Positions 31,546 to 40,863 of a stretch of 64,000 bases of DNA are shown piece after piece. Numbering within the stretch: the first letter of the stretch is position 1; every line of letters begins with the position of its first letter. Source of the DNA: Clostridium sp. OS1-26 (lineage in GTDB: Bacteria > Bacillota > Clostridia > Clostridiales > Clostridiaceae); NCBI RefSeq assembly GCF_030915445.1, contig NZ_CP133264.1, forward strand, positions 1,612,001-1,676,000, written 5' to 3'. The notes below the pieces were generated by a model. The model was not told where the DNA came from, made no database searches, and worked only from the letters and a program-made list of their open reading frames with translations. Both the position numbers and the translations under genes were made by a program.

Positions 31546-31554
31546 CCATACAAT
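31526..31554 (+). promoter_or_regulatory. Candidate sigma-E promoter of spoIIID
   Basis: GAAGTTT (31526-31532), a 14-base spacer, then CATACAAT (31547-31554), a full match to the sigma-E -10 consensus. SpoIIID is a mother-cell sigma-E gene in Bacillus. Confidence 0.6.
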
Positions 31555-31614
31555 GAATTTAAAAATGTAAATTAGCATATCTATAAATATAGAAGGGTTA
31601 AGGAGGTACCATCT

Positions 31615-31869
31615 TTGAAAGATTACATTGAAGAAAGAGTTTTAGAAGTTGCAAGGTATATTATAGGGTCAAAAGCTACAATAAGAAAAACAGCTAAAGT
31701 CTTTGGAGTAAGTAAAAGTACAATACACAAAGACATGACAGAAAGGTTACCTAAAATAAATCCTCAAATTGCTGAAGAGGCTAAAATTATATTAGACTAT
31801 AATAAGGCCGAAAGACATATAAGAGGCGGAAAAGCAACTAAAATGAAATATAAAGCTATTGAAGGTTAA
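31615..31869 (+). CDS. spoIIID: Sporulation transcriptional regulator SpoIIID
   Basis: 84 residues with a helix-turn-helix (IRKTAKVFGVSKSTIHKDM) and a basic C-terminal end (RHIRGGKATKMKYK). SpoIIID switches mother-cell genes between the sigma-E and sigma-K phases. The start is TTG at 31615, eight bases after AGGAGG; no ATG is available. It lies between spoIIQ and mreB, as in Bacillus (where the following gene is mbl). Confidence 0.97.
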   Translation: MKDYIEERVLEVARYIIGSKATIRKTAKVFGVSKSTIHKDMTERLPKINPQIAEEAKIILDYNKAERHIRGGKATKMKYKAIEG

Positions 31870-31968
31870 AAACATTCCGATTATAATTAATATGAAGATA
31901 TAATAAAATAGACAAATTTATCATTAAAATGATAAAATTTCCGGGGAAGAGTAGGAGTGAATTAAGGA

Positions 31969-33000
31969 ATGTTTTTCAGTATAGGAACCGATATGGGAAT
32001 TGATTTAGGTACGGCTACGGTGCTCGTTTATATTAAAGGAAGGGGAGTAATATTAAAAGAACCTTCAGTAGTTGCTATAGATAAAAGCAAAAATAAAGTT
32101 TTAGCAGTAGGCGAGGAAGCGTGGCAAATGATAGGTAGAACGCCAGGTAATATCGTGGCGATTCGTCCATTGAGGGATGGGGTTATATCAGATTATGATA
32201 TAACTGAAAAAATGTTAAAATATTTTATAACTAAAGCTTGTGGGAAAAAAAGAATGTCAGCACCAAGAGTAGTAGTTTGTGTTCCTTGTGAAGCTACAGA
32301 AGTAGAAAAAAGAGCTGTAATTGATGCAGCTAAAAATGCAGGTGCTAAAAAGGTGTTTTTAATAGAAGAGCCTTTGGCAGCTGCAATTGGGGCAGGCCTT
32401 GATATAACTAAGGCAAGTGGAAATATGGTTATAGATATAGGTGGAGGCACAACTGACGTAGCGGTTATTTCTTTAGGTGGAATCGTTGTAAGGGCTTCAA
32501 TTAAGGTTGCAGGAGACAAGTTCGATGAGGCTATAATGAGATACATAAGAAAAGAACACAAGCTTATGATTGGAGAAAGAACTGCAGAAGATTTAAAGAT
32601 AAATATAGGATCTGCATTTGAAAGAGAAGAAAAAGTTACTATGGATATAAGAGGAAGAGACTTAATTACTGGACTTCCTAAAAACATAGCCGTATCCTCA
32701 GATGAAATGAGGGAAGCATTAAGAGAAACTGTAAATGCAATAGCAGAGGCAACTCACTCAGTGCTAGAGAAAACTCCTCCAGAATTAGCAGCAGATATAG
32801 CTGATAAAGGAATAGTTATGACTGGTGGAGGAGCATTATTAAATGGTCTCAGTAGCCTAATACAGGAAGTAACTAAGGTTCCAGTATATATTGCGGAAGA
32901 GGCTATTTCTTGTGTGGCTCTAGGAACAGGTAAAGTATTGGAGTACTTAGATAAAATGGAAGTTACCTTTACTGGTGATGACATAACATTAATAGATTAG
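31969..33000 (+). CDS. mreB: Rod shape-determining actin-like protein MreB/Mbl
   Basis: 343 residues. The actin-fold nucleotide motifs are IDLGTATVLVY (phosphate 1), DIGGGTTDVAVI (phosphate 2) and TGGGALLNGLSSL (adenosine). It organises lateral wall synthesis with RodA and PBPs. By position after spoIIID it corresponds to Bacillus mbl, but the sequence alone does not separate MreB from Mbl here. It is followed by a long palindrome shared with yyaC. Confidence 0.93.
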   Translation: MFFSIGTDMGIDLGTATVLVYIKGRGVILKEPSVVAIDKSKNKVLAVGEEAWQMIGRTPGNIVAIRPLRDGVISDYDITEKMLKYFITKACGKKRMSAPRVVVCVPCEATEVEKRAVIDAAKNAGAKKVFLIEEPLAAAIGAGLDITKASGNMVIDIGGGTTDVAVISLGGIVVRASIKVAGDKFDEAIMRYIRKEHKLMIGERTAEDLKINIGSAFEREEKVTMDIRGRDLITGLPKNIAVSSDEMREALRETVNAIAEATHSVLEKTPPELAADIADKGIVMTGGGALLNGLSSLIQEVTKVPVYIAEEAISCVALGTGKVLEYLDKMEVTFTGDDITLID

Positions 33001-33030
33001 CGAAGAAAATTATTCTAAATAGATATAAAT

Positions 33031-33090
33031 ATAATAGTATAAAATGAAAAGCAAAATCTCTAGATTTTGCTTTTCATTTTATACTATTAT
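33031..33090 (+). terminator. 60-base palindrome, bidirectional terminator of mreB and yyaC
   Basis: Perfect 29-bp inverted repeat (33031-33059 with 33062-33090) with only two central bases. It includes the last codons and stop of yyaC on the reverse strand. Confidence 0.85.
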
Positions 33091-33615
33091 TTCATTGTTA
33101 TATAGATAATAAGCGTGAATTAATGAGTCTCTTACAACCTTTGCCATACTGAAAATCAAACTTAGCCTTATGCTAGTGCTATTAAATATTTCATCATTAT
33201 CATTAGAATCAACTATACCTATTATGGAGGTTTCACCTACATTAGGTAGCGACTTACCGACCCCTTTTCCAGGATGAACGGGGTAATCCCTTGCTTGAAT
33301 CTCTCCTATGCTATCAGAATCTCCTAAGCAGGCATCAATACCTATTATACGGTTATTAGGATGAAGTTGTTTAATTTCGTCTAGTCTTTTATCAATATTT
33401 AAAGCATGTATTGGCTCCGAGACTGTGCCATACACAGGTAAGGGGAAGTTAGAATCTTTAAGCAATGTACCAACTAAAGGACCAAGGCAGTCTCCTATAC
33501 ATCTATCGGTGCCAATACATACTATAATTGTATTCTTATCAATATAATCTTTCAAAAAGTAAGCAATATCATAGTATGATAGCGGATTTTTATAGTTAGC
33601 TTTCACTCTTTTCAA
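33079..33615 (-). CDS. yyaC: Spore protease YyaC
   Basis: 178 residues, related in fold to the germination protease GPR. Family motifs are CIGTDRCIGDCLGPLVG, VYGTVSEPIHA, IGIDACLGD and PGKGVGKSLPNVGETSI. It is a conserved sporulation-specific protein of endospore formers with an unclear substrate. The start is TTG at 33615, seven bases after AGGAGGTG. It is transcribed away from the next gene and towards mreB. Confidence 0.92.
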   Translation of the reverse strand: MKRVKANYKNPLSYYDIAYFLKDYIDKNTIIVCIGTDRCIGDCLGPLVGTLLKDSNFPLPVYGTVSEPIHALNIDKRLDEIKQLHPNNRIIGIDACLGDSDSIGEIQARDYPVHPGKGVGKSLPNVGETSIIGIVDSNDNDEIFNSTSIRLSLIFSMAKVVRDSLIHAYYLYNNEIIV

Positions 33616-33730
33616 TAGCTACACCTCCTTAGTAATTTATATGAAATTATTTTAAGAAATATTAAGAAAAAGGAATAAAAAAAGAAAAAAAAGAGATACT
33701 AATATAGGTGCAAGGAGGGTGTATATATTT

Positions 33731-34428
33731 ATGAAGAAAACAATATTATCTTTTATAGCGATTTTGTGTACAGCTATTTGTGTTTTAATAATGGTATTTG
33801 CAGATAAAATAGGTACAAAGGAAGAGATATATAAGGATAAAATAGAAGTAATAAATGATAGCAATACTTCAAAGCAAAATGTCAACATCAAACAAAATTC
33901 AAATATAAAAAAAGAAGCAAGCAAAGATGAGAATAAAGGTAAAAATGAAGTCAATCAAGCAAATTCTCCTGCAGCAACAGACGCGTATAAAATCTTCAAA
34001 ATGAATGAGATAAGTGAAAAAATGCAGCAGGATAAAAAAATATTTTTGAAGAAAGTGGTAAAGTTTTAGAGCCTAAAAAAGTTGTAGATAAAGAAAGCTC
34101 TAAAAAGACTAGTTCAGAAGATGCTGTCAGTGAAAATGTAAAAAAAGATTCTGCTAACTACTCTAGTGATAGTACCCCAGTATTTAAAGTTTCTAAGTCA
34201 AAAATAAAGGATAAACTTACATTGTCAGATAAGGAAAAACTATTATCTATAGCAGCAAAGTTGTCCGCTGTAGATTATGAAAAAATCAATAAATATCTTC
34301 AAAATGGTAGTGATGAAGATATAAAAAATACTATAAAATTACTTAAAAGTAGATTATCTGATAAAGACTATGAAAAGGTCAGAGTGGTAGCAGAAAAATT
34401 CATTAATATGGATGTTGTAGAGCGGTAG
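33731..34428 (+). pseudogene. Uncharacterised secreted/anchored protein, frame broken by a 1-base deletion
   Basis: ATG 33731 follows AAGGAGGG. The N terminus is a clear signal peptide or anchor (MKKTILSFIAILCTAICVLIMVF). A Lys/Asn/Ser-rich linker follows, then a helical C-terminal domain (LTLSDKEKLLSIAAKLSAVD...). After the A run at 34034-34040 the frame is lost and stops at 34069. Adding one A restores it through to 34428, giving about 232 residues. I do not recognise the family; its place beside yyaC suggests a sporulation link. Sequencing error in the homopolymer is the likeliest cause. Confidence 0.6.
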
Positions 34429-34571
34429 GAGGTGGGGGGGTAAAAAGGCGCATTTAGTTATATATAATCATATAGATGGTATTTGAATTTGAATTATAGA
34501 GTAATGTAGAGAAAAGTGTAAAAAAACAGAGAATTATACATTTAAATTAATATAAACGTCTATAATAGCAT

Positions 34572-34600
34572 TTGAAAATAACATGATAACAATGTATACT
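34572..34600 (+). promoter_or_regulatory. Promoter of the tRNA cluster
   Basis: TTGAAA (34572-34577), a 17-base spacer and TATACT (34595-34600), 40 bases before the first tRNA. Confidence 0.6.
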
Positions 34601-34640
34601 AATCCATGTTGAAGCGGTTAAAAACTTCAAAGCAAGGTAT

Positions 34641-34716
<76 letters not shown>

Positions 34717-34721
34717 AATAT

Positions 34722-34806
34722 GGAGGAATTCCCGAGTGGCCAAAGGGGGCAGACTGTAAATCTGTTGTCAGTGACTTCGATGGTTCGAATCCATCTTCCT
34801 CCACCA
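34722..34806 (+). tRNA. tRNA-Tyr (anticodon GTA)
   Basis: 85 bases with a long variable arm (class II) and encoded CCA. Anticodon loop CTGTAAA; acceptor GGAGGAA/TTCCTCC. Identical to the copy at 34985. Confidence 0.98.
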
Positions 34807-34812
34807 TAATGT

Positions 34813-34888
34813 GGGCGCATAGCTCAGCTGGGAGAGCATCTGCCTTACAAGCAGAGGGTCACAGGTTCGAGCCCTGTTGTGCCCACCA
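34813..34888 (+). tRNA. tRNA-Val (anticodon TAC)
   Basis: 76 bases with encoded CCA. Anticodon loop CTTACAA; acceptor GGGCGCA/TGTGCCC with one G-T pair. Confidence 0.98.
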
Positions 34889-34903
34889 TAAAAATAAATA
34901 TAC

Positions 34904-34979
<76 letters not shown>

Positions 34980-34984
34980 AATGC

Positions 34985-35069
34985 GGAGGAATTCCCGAGT
35001 GGCCAAAGGGGGCAGACTGTAAATCTGTTGTCAGTGACTTCGATGGTTCGAATCCATCTTCCTCCACCA
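34985..35069 (+). tRNA. tRNA-Tyr (anticodon GTA), second copy
   Basis: Same sequence as 34722-34806. The five-base spacer to the preceding tRNA-Thr differs at two positions from the first pair. Confidence 0.98.
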
Positions 35070-35070
35070 T

Positions 35071-35105
35071 AAATAAAACACTCGTGGTAGTGTTTTATTT
35101 TTATA
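35071..35105 (+). terminator. Terminator of the tRNA cluster
   Basis: Perfect 12-bp stem (35071-35082 with 35089-35100) with loop CGTGGT and trailing T bases. Confidence 0.9.
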
Positions 35106-35229
35106 TATTTTTATGATAAAATATAAGTAGTAATAGGATATTTCAACAACATTTATAACATAACATTATTTAAATAATAAAAACACTTCAAATGTCATAA
35201 AATATATAAGCTTTATTATAGATTTTATA

Positions 35230-35258
35230 TTGACAGCATGTTTTAACTATGTTAATAT
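35230..35258 (+). promoter_or_regulatory. Promoter of metK
   Basis: TTGACA (35230-35235), a 17-base spacer and TAATAT (35253-35258), just upstream of the SAM riboswitch. Confidence 0.8.
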
Positions 35259-35285
35259 CATAAACGAATACAATTAAATACATAA

Positions 35286-35434
35286 ACTCTTATCAAGAGA
35301 GGTGGAGGGAAAGGGCCCGATGAAACCCGGCAACCGGCTTATAGCTAAGGTGCCAATTCCTGCAGTATGAGTCTGCGAGATAAGAGAGTAGTTAAGTAAT
35401 TTAACCTCTTCTTATTGAAGAGGTTTTATTTTTT
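35286..35434 (+). promoter_or_regulatory. SAM-I riboswitch (S-box) with terminator, controlling metK
   Basis: The P1 stem is CTCTTATC (35287-35294) with GATAAGAG (35379-35386). The core has AGAGGTGGAGGGA, GGGCCCGATGAAACC, CCGGCAACC and AAGGTGCCAATTCC, all S-box signatures. The terminator AACCTCTTC/GAAGAGGTT (35403-35411 with 35417-35425) precedes a T run. SAM binding should favour termination, so metK is switched off when its product is abundant. Confidence 0.97.
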
Positions 35435-35456
35435 TATAAAACGGAGGGATAAGATT

Positions 35457-36632
35457 ATGAGAAGACTTTTTACGTCCGAATCAGTTACAGAAGGACATCC
35501 AGATAAGATATGTGATCAAATTTCTGATGCTATTCTTGATTCAATACTAGAACAGGATCCAAATGGTAGAGTAGCTTGCGAAACAGCGGTTACAACAGGT
35601 ATGGTTATGGTTATGGGAGAAATATCAACTAATTGTTATGTAGATATTCCTAAACTAGTTAGAAAAACTATAGAAGAGATAGGCTATACAAGAGCTAAAT
35701 TTGGCTTTGACTGTGATACATGTGCAGTAATGACTTCTATAGATGAACAATCATCAGATATAGCTATGGGAGTAGATGAGGCTCTTGAATCTAAGATGGG
35801 CCAAATGGATAAGATGGAGGCAATAGGTGCAGGAGACCAAGGAATGATGTTTGGTTTTGCAACAAATGAAACAGCTGAGTATATGCCTATGCCAATAAGC
35901 TTATCTCATAAACTTTCAAGAAGATTAGCTGAAGTTAGAAAAAATGGAACATTAGGTTATTTAAGACCAGATGGAAAAACACAGGTTACTGTTGAGTATG
36001 AAGATGATAAGCCTGTTAGAGTAGATGCAATTGTAATTTCAACTCAACATGATCCAGAAACAACACGTGAGCAAATAGAAAAAGATATGATTGAACATGT
36101 AATAAAGCCAGTTATACCAGCTAACTTACTAGATGAAGCTACTAAATACTTTATAAATCCAACAGGAAGATTCGTTGTTGGAGGACCACAAGGAGACTCA
36201 GGATTAACAGGTAGAAAGATCATTGTTGATACTTATGGTGGATATGGAAGACACGGTGGTGGTGCTTTCTCAGGAAAGGATCCAACTAAGGTTGATAGAT
36301 CTGCTGCATATGCTGCTAGATGGGTTGCTAAAAACCTTGTTGCTGCAGGAGTTGCTGACAAATTAGAGATACAACTTGCTTACGCTATAGGTGTTGCAAA
36401 ACCTGTATCTATAACAGTTGATACATTTGGAACAGGAAAGATAGCAGAAGATAAGATTGTTGAAATAGTTAATAAGGTATTCGACTTAAGGCCTGCTGCT
36501 ATTATAAGAGATTTAGATTTGAAAAAACCAATGTACAGACAGGTAGCTGCTTATGGACATTTTGGAAGAACTGATGTAAATGTTCCATGGGAAGGTTTAA
36601 ATAAAGTTGATGAAATTAAAAGTTTTATGTAA
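35457..36632 (+). CDS. metK: S-adenosylmethionine synthetase
   Basis: Makes SAM from methionine and ATP. 391 residues. It has [23 protein letters not shown] at the N terminus, [12 protein letters not shown] (about 115), [22 protein letters not shown] and the end ICEGL-type region. The ATG at 35457 follows ACGGAGGGAT; an upstream in-frame start at 35415 lies within the riboswitch terminator and is rejected. Controlled by the SAM-I riboswitch described above. Confidence 0.98.
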   Translation: MRRLFTSESVTEGHPDKICDQISDAILDSILEQDPNGRVACETAVTTGMVMVMGEISTNCYVDIPKLVRKTIEEIGYTRAKFGFDCDTCAVMTSIDEQSSDIAMGVDEALESKMGQMDKMEAIGAGDQGMMFGFATNETAEYMPMPISLSHKLSRRLAEVRKNGTLGYLRPDGKTQVTVEYEDDKPVRVDAIVISTQHDPETTREQIEKDMIEHVIKPVIPANLLDEATKYFINPTGRFVVGGPQGDSGLTGRKIIVDTYGGYGRHGGGAFSGKDPTKVDRSAAYAARWVAKNLVAAGVADKLEIQLAYAIGVAKPVSITVDTFGTGKIAEDKIVEIVNKVFDLRPAAIIRDLDLKKPMYRQVAAYGHFGRTDVNVPWEGLNKVDEIKSFM

Positions 36633-36650
36633 TAAATAATTATTAAAGAT

Positions 36651-36688
36651 AAAAAGTTCTTATGTTTGCAGCATAAGAGCTTTTTTTT
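36651..36688 (+). terminator. Terminator after metK
   Basis: A 14-bp stem with one wobble pair (36651-36664 with 36672-36685) and eight T bases. Confidence 0.9.
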
Positions 36689-36745
36689 ATAAAAATTAAT
36701 ATCATGTGCTATAATTATAATAAAAAGCAAATTAGGAGAGGTTTT

Positions 36746-38998
36746 ATGCAAGAAATACAGGGGATTGTAGAAGATATAATTTTTCAAAATGAAGAAAATG
36801 GGTATGTAGTTGCAAAGGTTAAAGAAGGAAATGAAAGAATAACGATAGTAGGCTGTATACCCTACATAACTGAAGGTCAAAATTTGAAAATTATAGGTGA
36901 GTGGGTTTTACATCCTCAATTTGGTCAACAATTTAAAGTACAGTTATGTGAAGAAATAATGCCAAGCTCAATTGTAGGCATAGAAAGATATTTATCATCA
37001 GGAATAATAGCTGGAATAGGACCTGTAACGGCTAAAAAGATTGTAGAGAAGTTTGGAGAAGAAACTTTAAATATATTAGATAATAATATAGAAAGACTTA
37101 AAGAAATAGAGGGAATTGGAGAGAAGAAAATAGCATTGATTAATGAATCCTATTCCAAACATCATGAAGTAAGAAATATAATGGTTTTTCTGCAGACTTA
37201 TGGCGTTACTCCTAATCAATGTGTAAAAATACATAAGAGATTTGGTGGAGACTCTATAAAGTTTGTAAAAGAAAATCCATATATTTTAACGGAAGAAATA
37301 TCGGGTATAGGATTTAAAACAGCTGACAAAATAGCAAGAAGTTTAGGGGTAGAAGCAAACTCTCCTTTCAGAATACAAAGTGGGATAAGATACTTGGTAA
37401 GTCAATTTTGTAGCTTAGGAAACACATATATGCCTATGGAGAAGTTAATCAAAGAAGGGATGGACACACTTGGTGTCTCAAAAGACGAGCTTGAGGAAAA
37501 TATATATGAGAGTTCTGTAAATGGGAAAATAAAGTTAGAAAAGATGAAAGACGAAATATGTGTGTTTTCGTTACCTTACTATTATTGCGAACTTGGTGTT
37601 ACTAAAAAAATACTTACTTTAGCTCTAAGTAAGTATGATGATATAGGAGTAGAAATAGATAAGGAAATAGAAGAGTTTGAAAGGGATAAGGATATAGAAT
37701 TTGCGACTTCGCAAAAAGAAGCTATTCGTGGAGCTATAAAGAATGGAATAGAGATAATAACAGGAGGACCAGGTACAGGTAAGACCACTATAATCAACTG
37801 TATAACTGAAATATTTGAAAAAGCAAGCTTAAAGGTGTTTATGGGTGCGCCTACAGGAAGAGCAGCAAAAAGAATGACTGAGGCTACAGGAAGGGAAGCT
37901 AAGACTATACATAGGCTTTTAGAAATGGGAGTAAGTGAAGGCGATGATGATTTGCTTTTCACAAGAGGTGAGGATGCCCCGCTAGAATGTGATGTTATAA
38001 TTATTGATGAGGCGTCTATGATAGATATAACACTTATGCATAATCTACTAAAAGCTGTATCTCTCGGAACTAGACTCATAATTGTAGGAGATGTTGATCA
38101 GCTTCCTTCTGTCGGACCAGGAAATGTACTTAGAGATCTAATAGAAAGCAAATGTATAAAGGTTGTAAGACTTAAAGATATATTTAGGCAATCCCAAGAA
38201 AGTATGATAGTTGTAAACGCTCATAAAATTAATGCAGGAGAAACACCTGCTATTAATAAAAAAGATAAGGACTTCTATTTTATAAAATGCGAAGAACCAA
38301 ACAAAATTTGTGATACTGTAATAGAGCTTATAGATAAAAGATTGCCTAATTTTAATAAGCTTTGGAATAAAATGCATCATATTCAAATATTATCACCTAT
38401 GAGAAAGGGTGTACTAGGAATATCTAACTTAAATAAAAAACTTCAGGATATTTTAAACAAAAAAGATGTAAATAAAAAAGAAAAGGAATTTAAAGATGTA
38501 GTATTTAGAGTTGGAGACAAGATAATGCAGACTAAGAATAATTACTCACTAAAATGGGTTAGAATTGCAGGAGAAGGTGAGAATGAAGGTTTAGGAATAT
38601 TTAATGGTGATGTTGGTTATATAGATGATATAGATGAAGAAAAAGATACAATAACAGTAGTATTCGATGATGAAAGAAAAGTTATATACGATAGTATATA
38701 TTTAGATGAGATTGATTTAGCTTATGCTATAACAATACATAAAAGTCAAGGAAGTGAATTTCCGGTAGTTATCATACCCATGTTTATGGGGCCGCCTTTA
38801 TTGATGAACAGAAATTTACTTTATACTGCTATTACAAGAGCTAAACAACTGGTTGTTTTAGCAGGAGACATGAAAGCTATGCAATTTATGATAAATAATA
38901 ATAAAAGTTTTGAAAGATATTCACTATTAAAATTTAGAATAATGGATATAATGGAGAGTGAAGTAAATGTTCTTGTTAAAGAGGAAGAATCTAGATGA
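36746..38998 (+). CDS. recD2: RecD2-type 5-prime to 3-prime DNA helicase
   Basis: 750 residues. An N-terminal OB-like region is followed by helix-hairpin-helix repeats (GIGPVTAKKIVEKFG, IEGIGEKKIA, ISGIGFKTADKIA), then the superfamily 1 core with Walker A GGPGTGKTTII (about 341-351), Walker B IDEASMID, motif III GDVDQLPSVGPG and motif VI YTAITRAKQ. RecBC partners are absent, the RecD2 class. It is thought to act in DNA repair and replication-fork maintenance. The ATG at 36746 follows AGGAGAGG; an upstream in-frame ATG at 36704 has no ribosome site. Confidence 0.93.
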   Translation: MQEIQGIVEDIIFQNEENGYVVAKVKEGNERITIVGCIPYITEGQNLKIIGEWVLHPQFGQQFKVQLCEEIMPSSIVGIERYLSSGIIAGIGPVTAKKIVEKFGEETLNILDNNIERLKEIEGIGEKKIALINESYSKHHEVRNIMVFLQTYGVTPNQCVKIHKRFGGDSIKFVKENPYILTEEISGIGFKTADKIARSLGVEANSPFRIQSGIRYLVSQFCSLGNTYMPMEKLIKEGMDTLGVSKDELEENIYESSVNGKIKLEKMKDEICVFSLPYYYCELGVTKKILTLALSKYDDIGVEIDKEIEEFERDKDIEFATSQKEAIRGAIKNGIEIITGGPGTGKTTIINCITEIFEKASLKVFMGAPTGRAAKRMTEATGREAKTIHRLLEMGVSEGDDDLLFTRGEDAPLECDVIIIDEASMIDITLMHNLLKAVSLGTRLIIVGDVDQLPSVGPGNVLRDLIESKCIKVVRLKDIFRQSQESMIVVNAHKINAGETPAINKKDKDFYFIKCEEPNKICDTVIELIDKRLPNFNKLWNKMHHIQILSPMRKGVLGISNLNKKLQDILNKKDVNKKEKEFKDVVFRVGDKIMQTKNNYSLKWVRIAGEGENEGLGIFNGDVGYIDDIDEEKDTITVVFDDERKVIYDSIYLDEIDLAYAITIHKSQGSEFPVVIIPMFMGPPLLMNRNLLYTAITRAKQLVVLAGDMKAMQFMINNNKSFERYSLLKFRIMDIMESEVNVLVKEEESR

Positions 38999-39992
38999 TG
39001 AAAAAGAGAAAATTGGAGATTTGATATTGAACTGGAGTAGAGGGTATGAACGCTTCTTAAATGTAATATCACTTCCTTACAATTCATCAGAGATATTTCT
39101 TAAAACAATACAGGACTATGCTAGAAGAGGGAAAAGTGTAATTTATATTACAAATGAGGAATCAGGAAGTATTAATATATTAGAATTAATAAAAAGACAT
39201 ACAGATTTTAGGGATTATGCCTATATAAGAAAATCAAAAACAAAGTTAAGTTCAAGATTAAAGGTATGTAATTTTATAAATGCTTCAACTATAGATGAAA
39301 AATTTGATTTGATTATTTATGATGATATAAGAAGCTTCCCAACTTACAATAAGTATGAAATACTGGATTTGGTATCTAGAATATCTAAAGAGGATACTAA
39401 ACTTATAACTTATTCAATAGAGAGTGTATTAAAAAATGAAAGAGAAATAATTTTGCCTGTAAAAGATAATAGAAGCCCAATGGTGGAGCCAAGGACGATA
39501 TTAACAAGAATAAACATAAATAAGGATATACCATTTGTAGTATATGAATATTTAAAATGGTTTTTAGATTGCGATAAAAGAGTTGTCATATGTGTACCTG
39601 ATGAAGAAAAATTAGAGAATGTATATTTTTATATAAATAATTATTGTCGGAATCTGAATAGAAATATAATATGTTTTGCAAAAGACAAATTAAATAAAAA
39701 ATTAATTGCAAACCTATCAAAAATGAAAAAGACGGTACTTATTACAAATGATTTTGAACAAACCTTTTGCAATATAAACGATTCAAATGTTATGGTATAC
39801 TTCGCTAATGACCCTGAGTTTAATTATAAAAAATTGATATATTTTTGTGGAAGCGTAGGACGAGGAGAGAAAGATTCGAAAGGAGAAGTTATATTTTTAG
39901 CTAATGAAGAAACAGAAGACATGGAGAGAGCAAAAGATATAACAAGAAATTTCAATAAAGAGGCATGGGAAATGGGATTATTAAGATTTTAA
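38967..39992 (+). CDS. ComFA-like protein without ATPase motifs
   Basis: 341 residues, overlapping the end of recD2 by 32 bases and followed by comFC, which is the comFA position. The layout recalls the ComFA helicase: IYDDIRSFP replaces the DEVDAFP Walker B (about 116-124), SPMVEPRTILTR matches the linker to the second RecA domain, and YFCGSVGRGEKDSKGEVIFLANEE matches motif VI. The Walker A is gone: LPYNSSEIF stands where a GxGKT loop would be. The N-terminal zinc-finger domain of ComFA is also absent. I infer a decayed or repurposed ComFA that cannot hydrolyse ATP. Reading frame intact, so it is under some constraint. Confidence 0.6.
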   Translation: MFLLKRKNLDDEKEKIGDLILNWSRGYERFLNVISLPYNSSEIFLKTIQDYARRGKSVIYITNEESGSINILELIKRHTDFRDYAYIRKSKTKLSSRLKVCNFINASTIDEKFDLIIYDDIRSFPTYNKYEILDLVSRISKEDTKLITYSIESVLKNEREIILPVKDNRSPMVEPRTILTRININKDIPFVVYEYLKWFLDCDKRVVICVPDEEKLENVYFYINNYCRNLNRNIICFAKDKLNKKLIANLSKMKKTVLITNDFEQTFCNINDSNVMVYFANDPEFNYKKLIYFCGSVGRGEKDSKGEVIFLANEETEDMERAKDITRNFNKEAWEMGLLRF

Positions 39993-39997
39993 AGTTT

Positions 39998-40645
39998 ATG
40001 TGGGATTGTGTACTTCAAGTAGTATATGACGATGATGAGAAATGTATTTTATGTGAGAAGGAGTTGTACAACTGCAATTACATATGTGCAGACTGTGGAA
40101 AAAGAATAAAATTCTGCAATGATCCTTTTGATATAAAATTTAATAATATAAAAATTACAAGTTATAGTGTATCATACTACTCAGGGACAATGATGGAATT
40201 GGTTCTAAAGCTTAAATACAAAAGTAATTTTAGAGCAGGAGAAACTATAGCTAACTATATGATAGATTTAGTTAAAAGAAAAAACCTAAAATTTGATTTC
40301 ATAGTATATATTCCTATGACTAAAAGTGCTATGAAAAAGAGAGGATATAATCAAAGTAGATATCTAGCTAGAATAGTAAGTGATAACTTAAATATACCCA
40401 TGATTGACTGTTTGAAAAAGATTCATCAAACAGAAGATCAAATAGGACTAAATCATGATGAAAGATGGGAAAATATGCAGGAATGTTTTAAGTTTATTGA
40501 TAAAATTAATATAAAGAATAAAAGAATTTTAATAATTGATGATGTCATAACAACTGGAGCTACAGCGTTCTATTGTGCTTATGAACTTATAAAAAATGGA
40601 GCGGAAGAAATTACTGTATTGACTGGAGCTAAAAGTAAGGTATAA
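39998..40645 (+). CDS. comFC: ComF family protein (phosphoribosyltransferase-like, ComFC)
   Basis: About 215 residues. An N-terminal zinc ribbon (CILC and CADC, from about residue 16) is followed by a PRTase fold with IPMTKSAMKKRGYNQSRYLA and the PRPP loop IIDDVITTGATA. ComFC is needed for DNA uptake in competent bacteria and interacts with ComFA and DprA. The ATG at 39998 gives MWDCVLQVV, like other ComFC starts; an in-frame ATG at 39965 lies inside the upstream gene. Its last codons contain the promoter of the raiA RNA. Confidence 0.85.
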   Translation: MWDCVLQVVYDDDEKCILCEKELYNCNYICADCGKRIKFCNDPFDIKFNNIKITSYSVSYYSGTMMELVLKLKYKSNFRAGETIANYMIDLVKRKNLKFDFIVYIPMTKSAMKKRGYNQSRYLARIVSDNLNIPMIDCLKKIHQTEDQIGLNHDERWENMQECFKFIDKINIKNKRILIIDDVITTGATAFYCAYELIKNGAEEITVLTGAKSKV

Positions 40646-40646
40646 T
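40619..40646 (+). promoter_or_regulatory. Promoter of the raiA RNA, inside the 3-prime end of comFC
   Basis: TTGACT (40619-40624), a 16-base spacer and a perfect TATAAT (40641-40646). The predicted start near 40653 coincides with the first base of the RNA's closing stem. Confidence 0.7.
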
Positions 40647-40651
40647 TATTA

Positions 40652-40861
40652 TATTGAGTTAGGTTTGTGGTTGAAAGTCGATGCCAGTCGCAGGCGAAAC
40701 GATCCACGTAAGTTGAATAAAAATGTTTAACGAGCATGGTGCGGCTTAGAAGTAAGTCCTGCCGCTAAAAGCGAGAGGGTAAGTAGTGAGAGGTTAATTC
40801 TGGGTAGCAAAAGCTCCAGCAGGCGAGTGTGGGGTCAAAGACCAGGTCAACTGACTTAATA
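40652..40861 (+). ncRNA. raiA RNA: raiA-motif non-coding RNA
   Basis: About 210 bases, G-rich and highly structured in an AT-rich genome, upstream of the ribosome hibernation gene (raiA/hpf), the defining context of this RNA class. The ends pair (about 40653-40666 with 40849-40860, with wobbles). Interior blocks GAAAGTCGATGCCAGTCG, GATCCACGTAAGTTGAA and GGGTAGCAAAAGCTCCAGC read as conserved joins. It has its own promoter and terminator, so it is a separate RNA rather than a leader. The role of the class in clostridia is not fully known; links to sporulation and cell behaviour have been reported. Confidence 0.85.
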
Positions 40862-40863
40862 AT

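Noticed and set aside
39965..39997. Earlier ATG for comFC
   Set aside because: It lies in the upstream gene, and MWDCVLQVV from 39998 matches other ComFC starts. The ribosome site of both is weak, so this is not certain.
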